Shown piece by piece: positions 8,474 to 16,945 of a DNA stretch of 43,351 bases. Within the stretch, counting starts at the first letter, position 1; each line of letters starts with the position of its first letter. Made by a program: the position numbers and the translations under genes. Source of the DNA: Deltaproteobacteria bacterium (GTDB lineage: Bacteria; Myxococcota_A; Polyangia; Polyangiales; Houyiibacteriaceae); contig JAADHO010000418.1 of the NCBI GenBank assembly GCA_013151775.1, forward strand, positions 1 to 43,351, read 5' to 3'. The notes under the pieces were generated by a model. That model saw only the letters and a list, made by a program, of their open reading frames with translations, ran no database searches and was not told the origin of the DNA.

Positions 8474-8509
8474 GGGGACGGTCCTAAGCAGCTAAGTCGT
8501 TGCCCCGTC
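8474..8509. repeat. Copy B of dispersed GGGACGGTCCTAAG element
   Basis: The sequence GGGGACGGTCCTAAGCAG followed by CTAAGTCGTTG matches copies C and D almost base for base over about 29 bases and shares the first 15 bases with copy A. It ends near an imperfect opposite end (CCCCGTC). It sits between the kinase start and the stop of the upstream lipoprotein gene, so it may separate two transcription units on the minus strand. Confidence 0.8.
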
Positions 8510-8561
8510 GATCGCCCGCCCACGCCAAGGCGGCTACGGCGATGTCGTCGAGCGTCGCCGC

Positions 8562-9374
8562 TCAGCGAAGTTCGACGACCACGTCGGCGATCTCGTTGTA
8601 GTCCTCGAGGTGCGCGAAGCTCGCCGACGTCAGATCGCTGCCGAGCGCCGGGATGATCCACGACTCGTCGCCCTCGTCGGGGCCGAGCAGAGGCGAGTCG
8701 TAGACGCCATCGCCCGTCTTGTCGGACCAGATCGTCACCTGATAGCTCGAGCCGAGGTCGATGATGCCCGGGATGGTGACGTCGAAGTCGGACTGGGTGA
8801 CCGCGGCCTTGCGATAGAGTCCGACCGTGCGCGCGGGCGGTGGCTCGTCTACGCCCGCCGGTGGCATGGAGATCACGCGGACCTCGAGCGCGTTCCCGTC
8901 GGCGTTCATGCCGCTGAGGCTGAGCGTGAAGTCCTCTCCGATGGCTATCGGCTCCGTCAGGTTCACGAAGTCGAAGCGGTGCACGAAGACACGGGTTGGC
9001 GAGACGCAGGCGTCGTCGATACGCCACACATGATCGTCTGGCGGATCCGTGTACAGGTCGTCGTTGTTCTCGTCGGAGTAGAAGTCGAGCGCTGCGTGTC
9101 CGGCGGGCGCCGCGTCGAGCATCACGATGCGCGCGTTGACTGCTCCCATGGGGTCGAGGATCGCGCGGGCGCTGAGGAAGGGCGTCGTCGAGCCTTCGAC
9201 GATCTTCACCACGCGCAGCTCGAAGAGATCCTCGGCGTGGGGCGTGAAGCCTTGAAGGTCGAGGTCGACGTCGCAGCCCTCGTCGGGTTCGAAGCGACCG
9301 AGGTCCGAGATCGCGAAGCAGCCGGAGCTCGTGAGCGAGAGCAGCGTGATGGCCATCAGGACGAACGCGCGCAT
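8562..9374 (-). CDS. Lipoprotein paired with a TPR protein
   Basis: This 270-residue lipoprotein starts MRAFVLMAITLLSLTSSGC (lipobox SSGC). The track start at 9695 is an upstream antisense extension. The body is beta-rich, with two similar halves: each has a long strand-rich segment ending in a DxxxDGxYD / DENNDDLYTDPP calcium-like acidic loop and a W (HVWRIDD, ESWIIPALG). This suggests a duplicated beta-sandwich domain. The ATG overlaps the stop of the TPR gene at 9374 as TGATG, the same junction as at 5515. No named family is recognised. Confidence 0.8.
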   Translation of the reverse strand: MRAFVLMAITLLSLTSSGCFAISDLGRFEPDEGCDVDLDLQGFTPHAEDLFELRVVKIVEGSTTPFLSARAILDPMGAVNARIVMLDAAPAGHAALDFYSDENNDDLYTDPPDDHVWRIDDACVSPTRVFVHRFDFVNLTEPIAIGEDFTLSLSGMNADGNALEVRVISMPPAGVDEPPPARTVGLYRKAAVTQSDFDVTIPGIIDLGSSYQVTIWSDKTGDGVYDSPLLGPDEGDESWIIPALGSDLTSASFAHLEDYNEIADVVVELR

Positions 9375-10252
9375 CAGAACGCCCTCCGGTAGCTGGCCGC
9401 GCAGCCGTGTCCGTCGCAGAAGGCGCCCACGCGGGTCGCCGGCTCGTCGGCGTCGGAGTTGGCGGTGAGCAGCAGCACGAAGCCCAAGATCGCCACCGCG
9501 GCGCCGGAGATCCACAGGGCGTCCGTGGCGATCACGGCGCGGCGCGCTCGGCTGCGGTCTCCGGCCAAGTCCACATTGGAAGGGCAGCGATTGTTCGGGC
9601 AATTTGCCTCGAGTCCGTCCACCCGCGACTTGGCGATCAAGGCCAGCACGCCGCTCGCTAGAATCAGCCCACCGCCAGAGGCCGTGACGACCCAAGCTCG
9701 GCGCGTGGCGCTGCTCATGCGCGTCGCCTCGTTCGCGCGCTGACGTTCCCTGTCCGCACGCGCCTCCGCCTCCTGCCGCTCGTGCTCGGCCTGCGCTTGG
9801 CCCGCCACGGCGCGCTGTCGCTGCGTCTCCACCTCGTCCTGTTCGGCGAGCCGGGCTCGCATGCGCTCGAGGCGTGCGCTGAGCTGCGGTGCCCCCGGGT
9901 TCTCCGGATCCGTCTCGAGGTAGCGCGCCAGAGACTCCGTCGCGCGCTCGAAATCCGCTCCATCACGATACGCCACGAAGGCGTTGAAGAGCATCTCCGA
10001 GCGATGCGAGAGTCGATACGCCTGCTCGAACTCATCCCCCGCCTCCACGTAGCGGCCGGTGCGGAAGAGCGCCTGCGCGACCTGAAAATGTCCGCGCGCC
10101 GCGCCGTCGTCGAGCTCCACACCCATCATCGGGCGAGGCTCCTCCTCGGCGCTCGCCGTGGGCGCCGGTGCCTCCGTCTGAGCCTCGACGTGAGGCATGG
10201 CCAAGGCCGTCCACGCCAACGCGGCCGCGATTCGAATCGAAATGGTCTTCAA
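9374..10252 (-). CDS. TPR-containing membrane protein, paralogue of the gene at 5515
   Basis: This 292-residue protein has a signal peptide (MKTISIRIAAALAWTALAMPHVEA), then a TPR pair (FQVAQALFRTGRYVEAGDEFEQAYRLSHRSEMLFNAF) closely resembling that of the 5515 gene. A Gln/Glu/Arg-rich coiled coil (about residues 125-175) follows, then a helix (WVVTASGGGLILASGVLALIA), a loop with CPNNRC, a second helix (ALWISGAAVAILGFVLLLTA) and a tail CDGHGCAASYRRAF. In the 5515 protein the coiled coil is replaced by an acidic TDDA linker. The first gene of a two-gene unit, it overlaps its lipoprotein partner by one base. It is probably an envelope assembly or scaffold protein; this is inference. Confidence 0.8.
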   Translation of the reverse strand: MKTISIRIAAALAWTALAMPHVEAQTEAPAPTASAEEEPRPMMGVELDDGAARGHFQVAQALFRTGRYVEAGDEFEQAYRLSHRSEMLFNAFVAYRDGADFERATESLARYLETDPENPGAPQLSARLERMRARLAEQDEVETQRQRAVAGQAQAEHERQEAEARADRERQRANEATRMSSATRRAWVVTASGGGLILASGVLALIAKSRVDGLEANCPNNRCPSNVDLAGDRSRARRAVIATDALWISGAAVAILGFVLLLTANSDADEPATRVGAFCDGHGCAASYRRAF

Positions 10253-10371
10253 GTTGCCCTCCTAAGAGCCGAATTCTAACCAACGTGGGAGACGCCCGAC
10301 GTCGTGTCCGGAGGCGTTCCTCCTTCGTGTGTACGGTCGAGCTACGCCCTCGGTTCGACGAACATCGAGCC

Positions 10372-11736
10372 CTATGCCCTGCGCGTCAATGTGATGAGGC
10401 GCTGTTCGCGGTTCAGCTCCTCGCGCAGGCTCGTGGCGTTGAGCTCGCACATCGGGATCATGCGGCCTCTGACCGGCACCCGGAACGCGCAGGAGTCGAG
10501 GCGAGCCTTGCCTTCTTCCGTGTCGAACTCCTCGGGGCTCATGAAGTCGTGCATCACGATGGCGAAGGGCGAGATGGAGCAGCGGGCTCCGCGGGCCCAA
10601 GCGGCCACGAACGCCGGCAGCCAGCGTCGCTCGGTCGCCGCGCGATAGATCGCGTAGGCGGGCCAGCTCAGCAGCTGTCGGGGCTGACGCGCGAAGAGCC
10701 CCAAGAAGCGCCCGATGGCCTCCGCGCCCTCGGCGTCGTCCGTGTTGAAGTGTGCGGTCTCCCCTCGCTCCAACTCTCGCAGGAAGCGCGCGTCGATCTG
10801 TGCGTCCTCGCGCGCCACCTCCACCACCTCGAGGCGTTCTCCGAAGCGCACGACGAAGAAGAGGCTGACGCGGTTGCAGGCCTGATGACCGAAGTGGAAG
10901 GTGTGGGGGTTCAGCCTGCGGCCCGCGCCTTGCTCGACGCGTCGCCACAGGCTCTCCCCTCGCATGCTGTCGGCGCGCGTGCGGCCCACGCCCGCTGTGG
11001 GCATCAGGCCGATCAGGCGAAAGGCGTCGGCGTTCTCCATGGTGAAGCGCACGAGGGCGGGGATATCGTCCACGTTCTCGGGCGTGACGGTGACCGTGTG
11101 AGCCGCGTGGAGCGGCCCCTTGCTGCGTCTTCGGGCGTCTCTGATCAACGCTGCGAAGCGCTCCCGCACGACCATCAGCTCGGTCTCGCTCGCTCCCCTC
11201 TCGTAGCCGTCGCGCCCGCGCTGTGTGCTGTCCACGTGGATCGAGATCTTCTGCAGACCCGCCTCGCACAGCGTGTCGAGGTAGCTCGAATCCCGCGCGA
11301 GGGTCTGCCCATTGGTCATCAGCATGGGGTCGAGGCCGATCTCCCGTGCGTAGCGCACGATGCGCGCGAGCTCATGGGCGGGCATCAGCGTGACCTCACC
11401 GGCCGTGATCTGCGCGTTGCCGCCCGGTCCGAGGTGGGCTCGCAGGGCGTCGAGCTGCGTCATGACCTGCTCGAAGGTCAAGGGCGGCGTCTTCTGAGCG
11501 GTGGGCGCCAAGTAGCAGGCCGTGCAGGAGAAGTCGCAGGCCTCGAGCACGCCGTGGGTTGCCCCGCAGCCGGCGTTGCGCTTGCCGAGCCACTGACGTG
11601 GCAGCTCGCGCACTGCCCTGGGCAATCCGTTGGCGACGCGCTCGCAGCTGCGCTTCAACTCGTCGTGTGGAGGCCGATACGCCATGCCGCGTCGAACATT
11701 CGCGAGGGCCCTGCGCAGCCTGGTTTCAGCGAACAC
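10372..11736 (-). CDS. Radical SAM protein of unknown substrate
   Basis: The CDFSCTACYL motif is a CxxxCxxC radical SAM [4Fe-4S] site that ligates SAM, preceded by NAGCGATHGVLEA. Downstream are the expected TIM-barrel strands (QITAGEVTLMP, PMLMTNGQTL, LQKISIHVDST). Three more regions carry cysteines (QACNRVSLF, GARCSISPF and DSCAFRVPVRGRMIPMCELNA), so a second cluster is possible, but a clean SPASM pattern is not seen. The track start (11892) would overlap the divergent lipoprotein gene at 11834, so I place the start at GTG 11736 (about 454 aa); ATG 11685 (MAYRPPHDEL) is an alternative, and neither has a clear ribosome binding site. The substrate cannot be told from sequence. Confidence 0.75.
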   Translation of the reverse strand: MFAETRLRRALANVRRGMAYRPPHDELKRSCERVANGLPRAVRELPRQWLGKRNAGCGATHGVLEACDFSCTACYLAPTAQKTPPLTFEQVMTQLDALRAHLGPGGNAQITAGEVTLMPAHELARIVRYAREIGLDPMLMTNGQTLARDSSYLDTLCEAGLQKISIHVDSTQRGRDGYERGASETELMVVRERFAALIRDARRRSKGPLHAAHTVTVTPENVDDIPALVRFTMENADAFRLIGLMPTAGVGRTRADSMRGESLWRRVEQGAGRRLNPHTFHFGHQACNRVSLFFVVRFGERLEVVEVAREDAQIDARFLRELERGETAHFNTDDAEGAEAIGRFLGLFARQPRQLLSWPAYAIYRAATERRWLPAFVAAWARGARCSISPFAIVMHDFMSPEEFDTEEGKARLDSCAFRVPVRGRMIPMCELNATSLREELNREQRLITLTRRA

Positions 11737-11833
11737 GTGATGCCTATGCACGAGTCCGCGTTTCGTGACGTCTGGACGCCCGACTGGGGTGCCCACTGGC
11801 GGGGAGTGGGACTTTGGCGCTAAATACGCCTTC

Positions 11834-12469
11834 ATGCGTCCCGTCTTCATTCTCCTCCTCGTCTCCCTCGTCGCCCTCGTCGCCTGTGACAATCAGGAGC
11901 CCGCGTCCGCGGCTTCCGCCGAGGTTCAGGTCGAAAACGCTCCTGCGACGGCTCAGCCTGCGACGGCTCAGCCTGCTGCGGCACCGGCCTTGGCCGCGGC
12001 GGCTCCAACGACGCAGCAGTCGCCCGTGCTGCCCGCGAACATCGTAGGCGCCACCGAAGCGCCGCCTGGGGCCGCGCCGACGGCGGAGCCCCACGCCGTG
12101 GTCGATCCGAACGCCGCCGGGCTCGCCGAAGTTCGCGAGACGGGTGAGGCCATCGAGGCGGCGCTGAACGCGGCGGCCGAGGCGGGCGGAGACACGCCCT
12201 GCGAGCGCGGCTACAACAACCTCGTGGCCATGGTGCGTGAGCTGCGCGCCCACGTCGGCACCTCCGGGCAGCGCAACCCTCCGGATCGAGAGCCCTTCCT
12301 CGAGGCCTGCAACGACCTGCCACCCGAGGTGCAAGAGTGCCTCGTGCTGCCCTACGCTTTGGCGCACCGCATGGAGTGCCAGACGCGCAAGGACTCCCTC
12401 GATCCAGAGGTCCGCGCGCGCATCCGGGCTCTGATGAGTGGCGAGTCGGCGCCGGGTTCGGAGCAGTAG
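11834..12469 (+). CDS. Pro/Ala-rich lipoprotein
   Basis: This 211-residue lipoprotein starts MRPVFILLLVSLVALVAC (lipobox LVAC). A low-complexity Ala/Pro/Thr linker of about 80 residues (ATAQPATAQPAAAPALAAAA) leads to a compact helical C-terminal domain with four cysteines (CERGYNNLVAMVRELRAHV, CNDLPPEVQECLVLPYALAHRMEC). The linker would let the folded domain reach away from the membrane. The gene is divergent from the radical SAM gene by about 100 bases and 85 bases upstream of the protease. The C-terminal domain is not recognised. Confidence 0.78.
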   Translation: MRPVFILLLVSLVALVACDNQEPASAASAEVQVENAPATAQPATAQPAAAPALAAAAPTTQQSPVLPANIVGATEAPPGAAPTAEPHAVVDPNAAGLAEVRETGEAIEAALNAAAEAGGDTPCERGYNNLVAMVRELRAHVGTSGQRNPPDREPFLEACNDLPPEVQECLVLPYALAHRMECQTRKDSLDPEVRARIRALMSGESAPGSEQ

Positions 12470-12554
12470 GGCGCCGTCCGAGTCGCGCCGCCTCTTGGGG
12501 TGAGCGTGCGTTTGCACACGTTCGTTGGCATCGCCTCCATGGAACCTTCCCTGC

Positions 12555-14492
12555 GTGCACACGCCCCACGCTGTCTCGCTTGGTCTCCTCGCGCTCCTCG
12601 CCCTCGCTTCCTGCGTCTCGCCCGCGTCCGAGGTCGCGCCACGTCGTGCGGCCATCGCCGGCGGCACGCCCGAGCCGGGTGAGCCTGCGGTGGTTGGGGT
12701 GAAGCTCGTGGGCGGCGCGGCCTCCTGCACGGGCACATTAATCTCGCCGAGCGTCGTGCTCACCGCCAAGCACTGTGTGCAGCTCTCGGGCGCCGAGGGT
12801 CCCGTACCCCCTGGTCTGCTCAGCATCACGCTGGGCTCGAGCTTGTTCGGTGGCACGGACTTTCGCGTGCGCCGTGTGGCCACGACCCCGGGCCGCTTCA
12901 GCACATCGGGGGGTCTCTCGGGCGCTCTCGTGGGCATCGACGTGGCGGTGATGACGCTTCGCCCCGACGCGGACGGAAACCTGCCGGACGTCACGCCCAT
13001 GCCCATCTTCCGGGGTGATCCAGTGGAGTTGGTCGGCCGTGACGTGACCTTCGTGGGCTATGGGCAGCGACCCGATGGCGAGTCTGGTGAGAAATACACG
13101 AAGGTGGGGCAGGTTCAGAGCGTGCGCAGCGGGGACCTCTACTCTTCGGGCAACATCTGTTCGGGAGACTCGGGCGGACCCATGATCTGGGAAGACGCAC
13201 CCGGTGGACGTGCCGTGGTCGGTGTCGCCTCCTTCGGGCAGGCCACCGTCGCGGGTCCTGCGTGTCCGAGCACGGTCGACGCACACAACGTGCTTCAGCC
13301 CTTCCTCGGGCTGATCGACACCGCGCTCTACGAGGCGGGCGATTGTCCCTTCGTGACCGAGGAGCTGTGCAACGGCCTCGACGACAACTGCGACGGAGAG
13401 ATCGACGAGGGCTGCCTCGGGCTCGGCGAGGCCTGCACGAGCGACGACGAGTGCGGCTTCGCGCAGCTGCCCGAGCGCTTCGAGCCGCGCGCCGACGCCG
13501 TGACCTGTGGCGAGACCCCGGCGGGTCGCGTGTGCACCCACACCTGCTCTCCCCTGCGGCCTCTGGAGAGCTGCGCCTTCATTCAGCACGCCTTCGACGC
13601 GGGGTCCGACGACACGCCCGGCGCCTACTGCGCTACGACCACCGGTTGCGAGGGCGCGTGTGTCGCCGGCGCGCCCGGGGCCCTCGCCAACGCTGCGGAC
13701 TGCAGCGCCGACACGGACTGCGCTTCGCTCTCCTGCTTCGATCCGGGGGACGGCCGAGCGCGCTGCCTCTCACGCTGTCAGGGAGGCGAAGGTCAGTGCG
13801 CCGTCGGGGAGGTCTGCGGGGTGAACGTGGGCGCCTGTGGAGGCTGCTTGCCCGGGGACTTCGTCAGCGGCCTCCGCGCCTTCGGGGAGGGCTGCGCCCA
13901 AGACGCCGACTGCGGCAGCGGCAGCTGCGTGATCGAGGGCGCGACGGGCTACTGCAGCGCCGCCTGCAGCACGGATGCGGACTGCCCCACGCTGGGCCAC
14001 TGTCGAGACGCCCTGTGTCGACGTGGCGCGCCCGCGGAAGACGGCGAAGCCTGCCTGACGGACGAAGACTGTGTGCGCGCCGACAGCTGTCGGGTGGACG
14101 CGGAGCGCGCCTATTGCTCGCGCTCCTGCAGCCGAGATCGCGACTGTGGCGAGGGCACGCGCTGCGACGTGGACCACTGCGCGCCGACCGGGGCCTTGCT
14201 CGGCGAGGCCTGCGCGGCCGACATGGACTGCGCCTCGGGTCGCTGCCTCGAGCTAGCCGGGGAGCGCATCTGCACGCAGCTCTGCGGCGCCTCGGCCGGC
14301 TGCCCCGTGGGTCTCGAATGCGTGCGGGGTGACGTCGCCGAGGCCTACTGTCACACGCCTGCGCCCTCGGGTGGAGGCTGTTCCGTGGGCGCCTCGAACG
14401 AAGCGCCTCCCGCGTGGCTGCTCATCGGCCTCAGCGCGCTGTTCCTCCGCCGTCGACGTCGCTTCGGGACGTCGCTTCGGGGACGGTCCTAA
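12555..14492 (+). CDS. Secreted trypsin-like protease with Cys-rich modules and MYXO-CTERM tail
   Basis: This is a 645-residue exported serine protease. The GTG at 12555 gives MHTPHAVSLGLLALLALASC, a signal peptide; the track start (TTG 12525) adds a poor leader. The chymotrypsin-fold domain has IAGG near its N-terminus, the catalytic His in TAKHC, the Asp in GIDVAVM and the Ser in CSGDSGGP. It is followed by CNGLDDNCDGEIDEGC, a MopE-type motif, and then several CxxDxDC-type Cys-rich repeats. The C-terminus GGCSVG...PAWLLIGLSALFLRRRRR is a MYXO-CTERM anchor/sorting signal, which is cut by a myxosortase in known systems. The final residues FGTSLRGRS run into the repeat copy C, which supplies the stop. 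Confidence 0.9.
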   Translation: MHTPHAVSLGLLALLALASCVSPASEVAPRRAAIAGGTPEPGEPAVVGVKLVGGAASCTGTLISPSVVLTAKHCVQLSGAEGPVPPGLLSITLGSSLFGGTDFRVRRVATTPGRFSTSGGLSGALVGIDVAVMTLRPDADGNLPDVTPMPIFRGDPVELVGRDVTFVGYGQRPDGESGEKYTKVGQVQSVRSGDLYSSGNICSGDSGGPMIWEDAPGGRAVVGVASFGQATVAGPACPSTVDAHNVLQPFLGLIDTALYEAGDCPFVTEELCNGLDDNCDGEIDEGCLGLGEACTSDDECGFAQLPERFEPRADAVTCGETPAGRVCTHTCSPLRPLESCAFIQHAFDAGSDDTPGAYCATTTGCEGACVAGAPGALANAADCSADTDCASLSCFDPGDGRARCLSRCQGGEGQCAVGEVCGVNVGACGGCLPGDFVSGLRAFGEGCAQDADCGSGSCVIEGATGYCSAACSTDADCPTLGHCRDALCRRGAPAEDGEACLTDEDCVRADSCRVDAERAYCSRSCSRDRDCGEGTRCDVDHCAPTGALLGEACAADMDCASGRCLELAGERICTQLCGASAGCPVGLECVRGDVAEAYCHTPAPSGGGCSVGASNEAPPAWLLIGLSALFLRRRRRFGTSLRGRS

Positions 14493-14527
14493 GCAGTCAA
14501 GTTGTTGAGATGTCCCTGAATGGGGAC
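14479..14527. repeat. Copy C of dispersed GGGACGGTCCTAAG element
   Basis: The sequence GGGGACGGTCCTAAGCAGTCAAGTTGTTGAGATGTCCCTGAATGGGGAC begins inside the last codons of the protease gene and provides its stop (TAA). Near its other end is a small hairpin, GTCCC-TGAAT-GGGGAC. It lies between two convergent genes and may be a terminator for them. It shares about 29 bases with copy B at the 5' side. Confidence 0.85.
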
Positions 14528-14545
14528 GCTAATGCGACGCTGGTT

Positions 14546-15523
14546 TCAGCAGCAACCGTCGCCCGTGTAGTGCCACGTCGGCTCGCTCAAGAAGAGGTCG
14601 TCGCGTCCGAGGGCAGCGAGCGCCGCGGAGGTCTTGTCGCACACGCCGAGGGGCAGGTCGCGTAGCATGAAGTGGCCTCTGCCGTCGTCGAAGGACTCTT
14701 CCTCACCCACGTAGATCGCCGTGCGGCCCGTGAAGATGCAGGGGCCGTCGTCGGGGATCGGATCCTTGATGGCGACCACCTCGACGCTCTCGAGCAGCAG
14801 ATCCTCGTCGAGGCCGTAGCGGCGCTTGTCGAGCAGGCGATAGGGTCGGCGACCACGCACCTCGACGGTGCCGAAGCCTGCCTCCACCAACGCACCGAGG
14901 TACTCGTCGAGGGGCAGGGCGCCCGAGAGGCAGGCCGCGCGCAGGGAGTCGTCTGCGGCCAGATGGGCGGGCATGGGCCGGCTCGCCACCGGATCGCTGA
15001 GCACGAGCTTCCCGTGGGGCTCGAGCACGCGATGGATCTCCGACAGGGCGCGCCCGAGGTGCTCGCGCGTGAAGATGTTGAAGAGGCAGTTCTGGGCCGC
15101 GAGACCAATGGAGGCGTCTTCCACGGGCAGCTCCAACGCGTCGCCCCGGCGCAGGTCGACGAAGCTCGGATCGAACCACTCGTTGGTCGTCGCCGCTTCG
15201 GCGAGCAGCTCGCGCGCCGTGTCGAGCATGGCGGGCACGGTGTCGATGGCGATCACGCCCGACGGCCGACGCACGAAGTAGGCGAACTGCAGCGCCTCCA
15301 TGCCGGCGCCGACGCCCACGTAGAGCACACGGCTCACGTCGGCGAGATCCCTCGGATGCACCGTCGTGCCGCAGCCGTAGTTTCGGTCGAGCATCGCCTG
15401 GGGCAGCTCGAGCCCTGGCAGCTTCCAGGCTGGCGTCTGAGTGCAGCAGAGCACAGGCATCGGCTCGGCGGCGGCCTCAGCGTAGAGTTCTTCGACGGCT
15501 TCTCGGTAGTCCATGGTCCGCAT
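14546..15523 (-). CDS. arsM: Arsenite S-adenosylmethionine methyltransferase (cyanobacterial/arsenosugar type ArsM)
   Basis: This 325-residue protein resembles the arsenosugar-pathway ArsM known from cyanobacteria. It has the same N-terminus (EELYAEAAAEPMPVLCCTQTPAWKLPGLELPQAMLDRNYGCGTTVHP), a SAM-binding core (VLYVGVGAGMEALQFAYFVRRP), the AQNCLFNIF motif, and a WHYTGDGCC end. The conserved cysteines (CC, YGCG, QNC) are those expected to bind arsenite. ArsM moves methyl groups from SAM to As(III) in the cytoplasm. The alternative start MDYREAVEELY at 15514 aligns slightly better with homologues as I remember them. No arsS, arsR or other arsenic gene is adjacent. Confidence 0.82.
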   Translation of the reverse strand: MRTMDYREAVEELYAEAAAEPMPVLCCTQTPAWKLPGLELPQAMLDRNYGCGTTVHPRDLADVSRVLYVGVGAGMEALQFAYFVRRPSGVIAIDTVPAMLDTARELLAEAATTNEWFDPSFVDLRRGDALELPVEDASIGLAAQNCLFNIFTREHLGRALSEIHRVLEPHGKLVLSDPVASRPMPAHLAADDSLRAACLSGALPLDEYLGALVEAGFGTVEVRGRRPYRLLDKRRYGLDEDLLLESVEVVAIKDPIPDDGPCIFTGRTAIYVGEEESFDDGRGHFMLRDLPLGVCDKTSAALAALGRDDLFLSEPTWHYTGDGCC

Positions 15524-15618
15524 GTTGGCAGCCTACGTTCACGAAGCACGCGGGTTACGCCTAGGGTCCGCGCCTCACCGGCCTTGACACCACCCGAGCC
15601 ATCGTCTCCCCTACGAAG

Positions 15619-16836
15619 GTGAGTCTCTCGCGCGTCTTGGGTTCTTTCTTCGTCGTCTCGGCCAGCCTGTTGGTCCTCGCCTGCGATCCCGTACCGGCGC
15701 CCATCTCCTCCGGTCTCGCCGTCGGCGTAGCGCGCTCTTGCGTCATCGCGGCGCCACCACAGGTTGTCGACGCGGGGGTCGGGTCGGACGCGGGCTCGGG
15801 GTCCGGTGCGACGCTCACGACCGGAGGGCCGCTCTACTGTTGGGGAGACGGCGATCTCCGAGCCGTGCCCACGCAGCTCTCGATCTCGGACGCGGTGCAG
15901 GTCAGCTTGGGTGAGCCAAACTGTGTCTTGCGGCTCCGCGGTTCGGTCTCCTGTTGGGGCGAGAACTCCGCTGGCGAGGTCGGTGACGGCACGACCGAGG
16001 CTCGCCCGGACGCGCGCGCGGTGCCGGGACTCGTCGACGCCGTGCAGGTCGCGACGTCGCGCTTTCGCTCGACCGGCAGCGCCTTCGGTGGCACGCGGGC
16101 GGGCCCCGGCTTCGCCTGCGCAGTGCGCGCCCGGGGCGTCGTCTCGTGCTGGGGCGCCAACGACGCGGGGCAGCTCGGCGATGGCAGCACGACGGAGCGC
16201 CATCTGCCCACGATCGTCACTGGCATCGAGCCCGCGCTCGCAGTCGCCCTCGGCGCGCGTCACGCTTGCGCTCTGGTGGCTGGCGAGGTGTTCTGCTGGG
16301 GCGCCAACGATCGCGGTCAGCTGGGCAACTCGAACCTTGCGGACTCTCCGCGTCCCGTGCGCGTGCAGGGCGTGGAGCAGGCCACGGCGATCGCGCTCGG
16401 CGAGGCCCACTCGTGCGCGCTGCTCGCGACCGGCGAGGTGATGTGCTGGGGTCGCAACGACCTCGCGCAACTCGGTCAGGGCAGCGTGGGCGCCGATGGC
16501 AGCGTCCCTCGACTCGTCCTCGGGCTCTCGGGCGCGACCCGGATCGCCGCGGGAGCCAATCACAGCTGCGTGGCCACCGCCGAGGGTGTGCTCTGCTGGG
16601 GCGCCGACGACCAAGATCAGACGGGCGTCCCGGGGAACGGTCCTCAGGTTCAGCCCGGCATCTCCCGGCAGCTCGCGCCGGTCTCGGAGTTGAGTGCCGG
16701 TGCGGCCCACACCTGTGTCGTGACCGCGGGTGAGTTTCGTCAGGTGTTCTGCTGGGGAGCCAACGATCTCGGGCAGTTAGGCGGCGGCGACACGCAGCCC
16801 TCGTCTTTCCCGCGCAGCGTCTATTCCGTGCCCTGA
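15619..16836 (+). CDS. RCC1-repeat lipoprotein
   Basis: This 405-residue lipoprotein starts at a GTG and has a signal peptide MSLSRVLGSFFVVSASLLVLAC (lipobox). A Ser/Gly/Asp-rich linker leads to about six to seven RCC1-type blades. Each carries the C-W-G-x-N/D-x-x-G-Q-L-G motif (CWGANDAGQLGDGS, CWGANDRGQLGNS, CWGRNDLAQLGQG, CWGANDLGQLGGGD), so a seven-bladed beta-propeller on the cell surface is likely. RCC1-type proteins are widespread in myxobacteria but their ligands are usually unknown. It is divergent from arsM by about 95 bases. Confidence 0.85.
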   Translation: MSLSRVLGSFFVVSASLLVLACDPVPAPISSGLAVGVARSCVIAAPPQVVDAGVGSDAGSGSGATLTTGGPLYCWGDGDLRAVPTQLSISDAVQVSLGEPNCVLRLRGSVSCWGENSAGEVGDGTTEARPDARAVPGLVDAVQVATSRFRSTGSAFGGTRAGPGFACAVRARGVVSCWGANDAGQLGDGSTTERHLPTIVTGIEPALAVALGARHACALVAGEVFCWGANDRGQLGNSNLADSPRPVRVQGVEQATAIALGEAHSCALLATGEVMCWGRNDLAQLGQGSVGADGSVPRLVLGLSGATRIAAGANHSCVATAEGVLCWGADDQDQTGVPGNGPQVQPGISRQLAPVSELSAGAAHTCVVTAGEFRQVFCWGANDLGQLGGGDTQPSSFPRSVYSVP

Positions 16837-16945
16837 TCGGATCCGAGCCAAGGTCTTGCGCCTTTGACGGTTCTCCTTCATCACTGCGGGCAGCCGCACG
16901 GGGTGGTTCGCGTTTCCGCCGCGCTCGGCTATGCTCGGGAGACGA

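Noticed and set aside
10372-11736. Radical SAM gene as arsS partner of arsM
   Set aside because: It lacks the ArsS pattern and is about 3 kb away with other genes in between.
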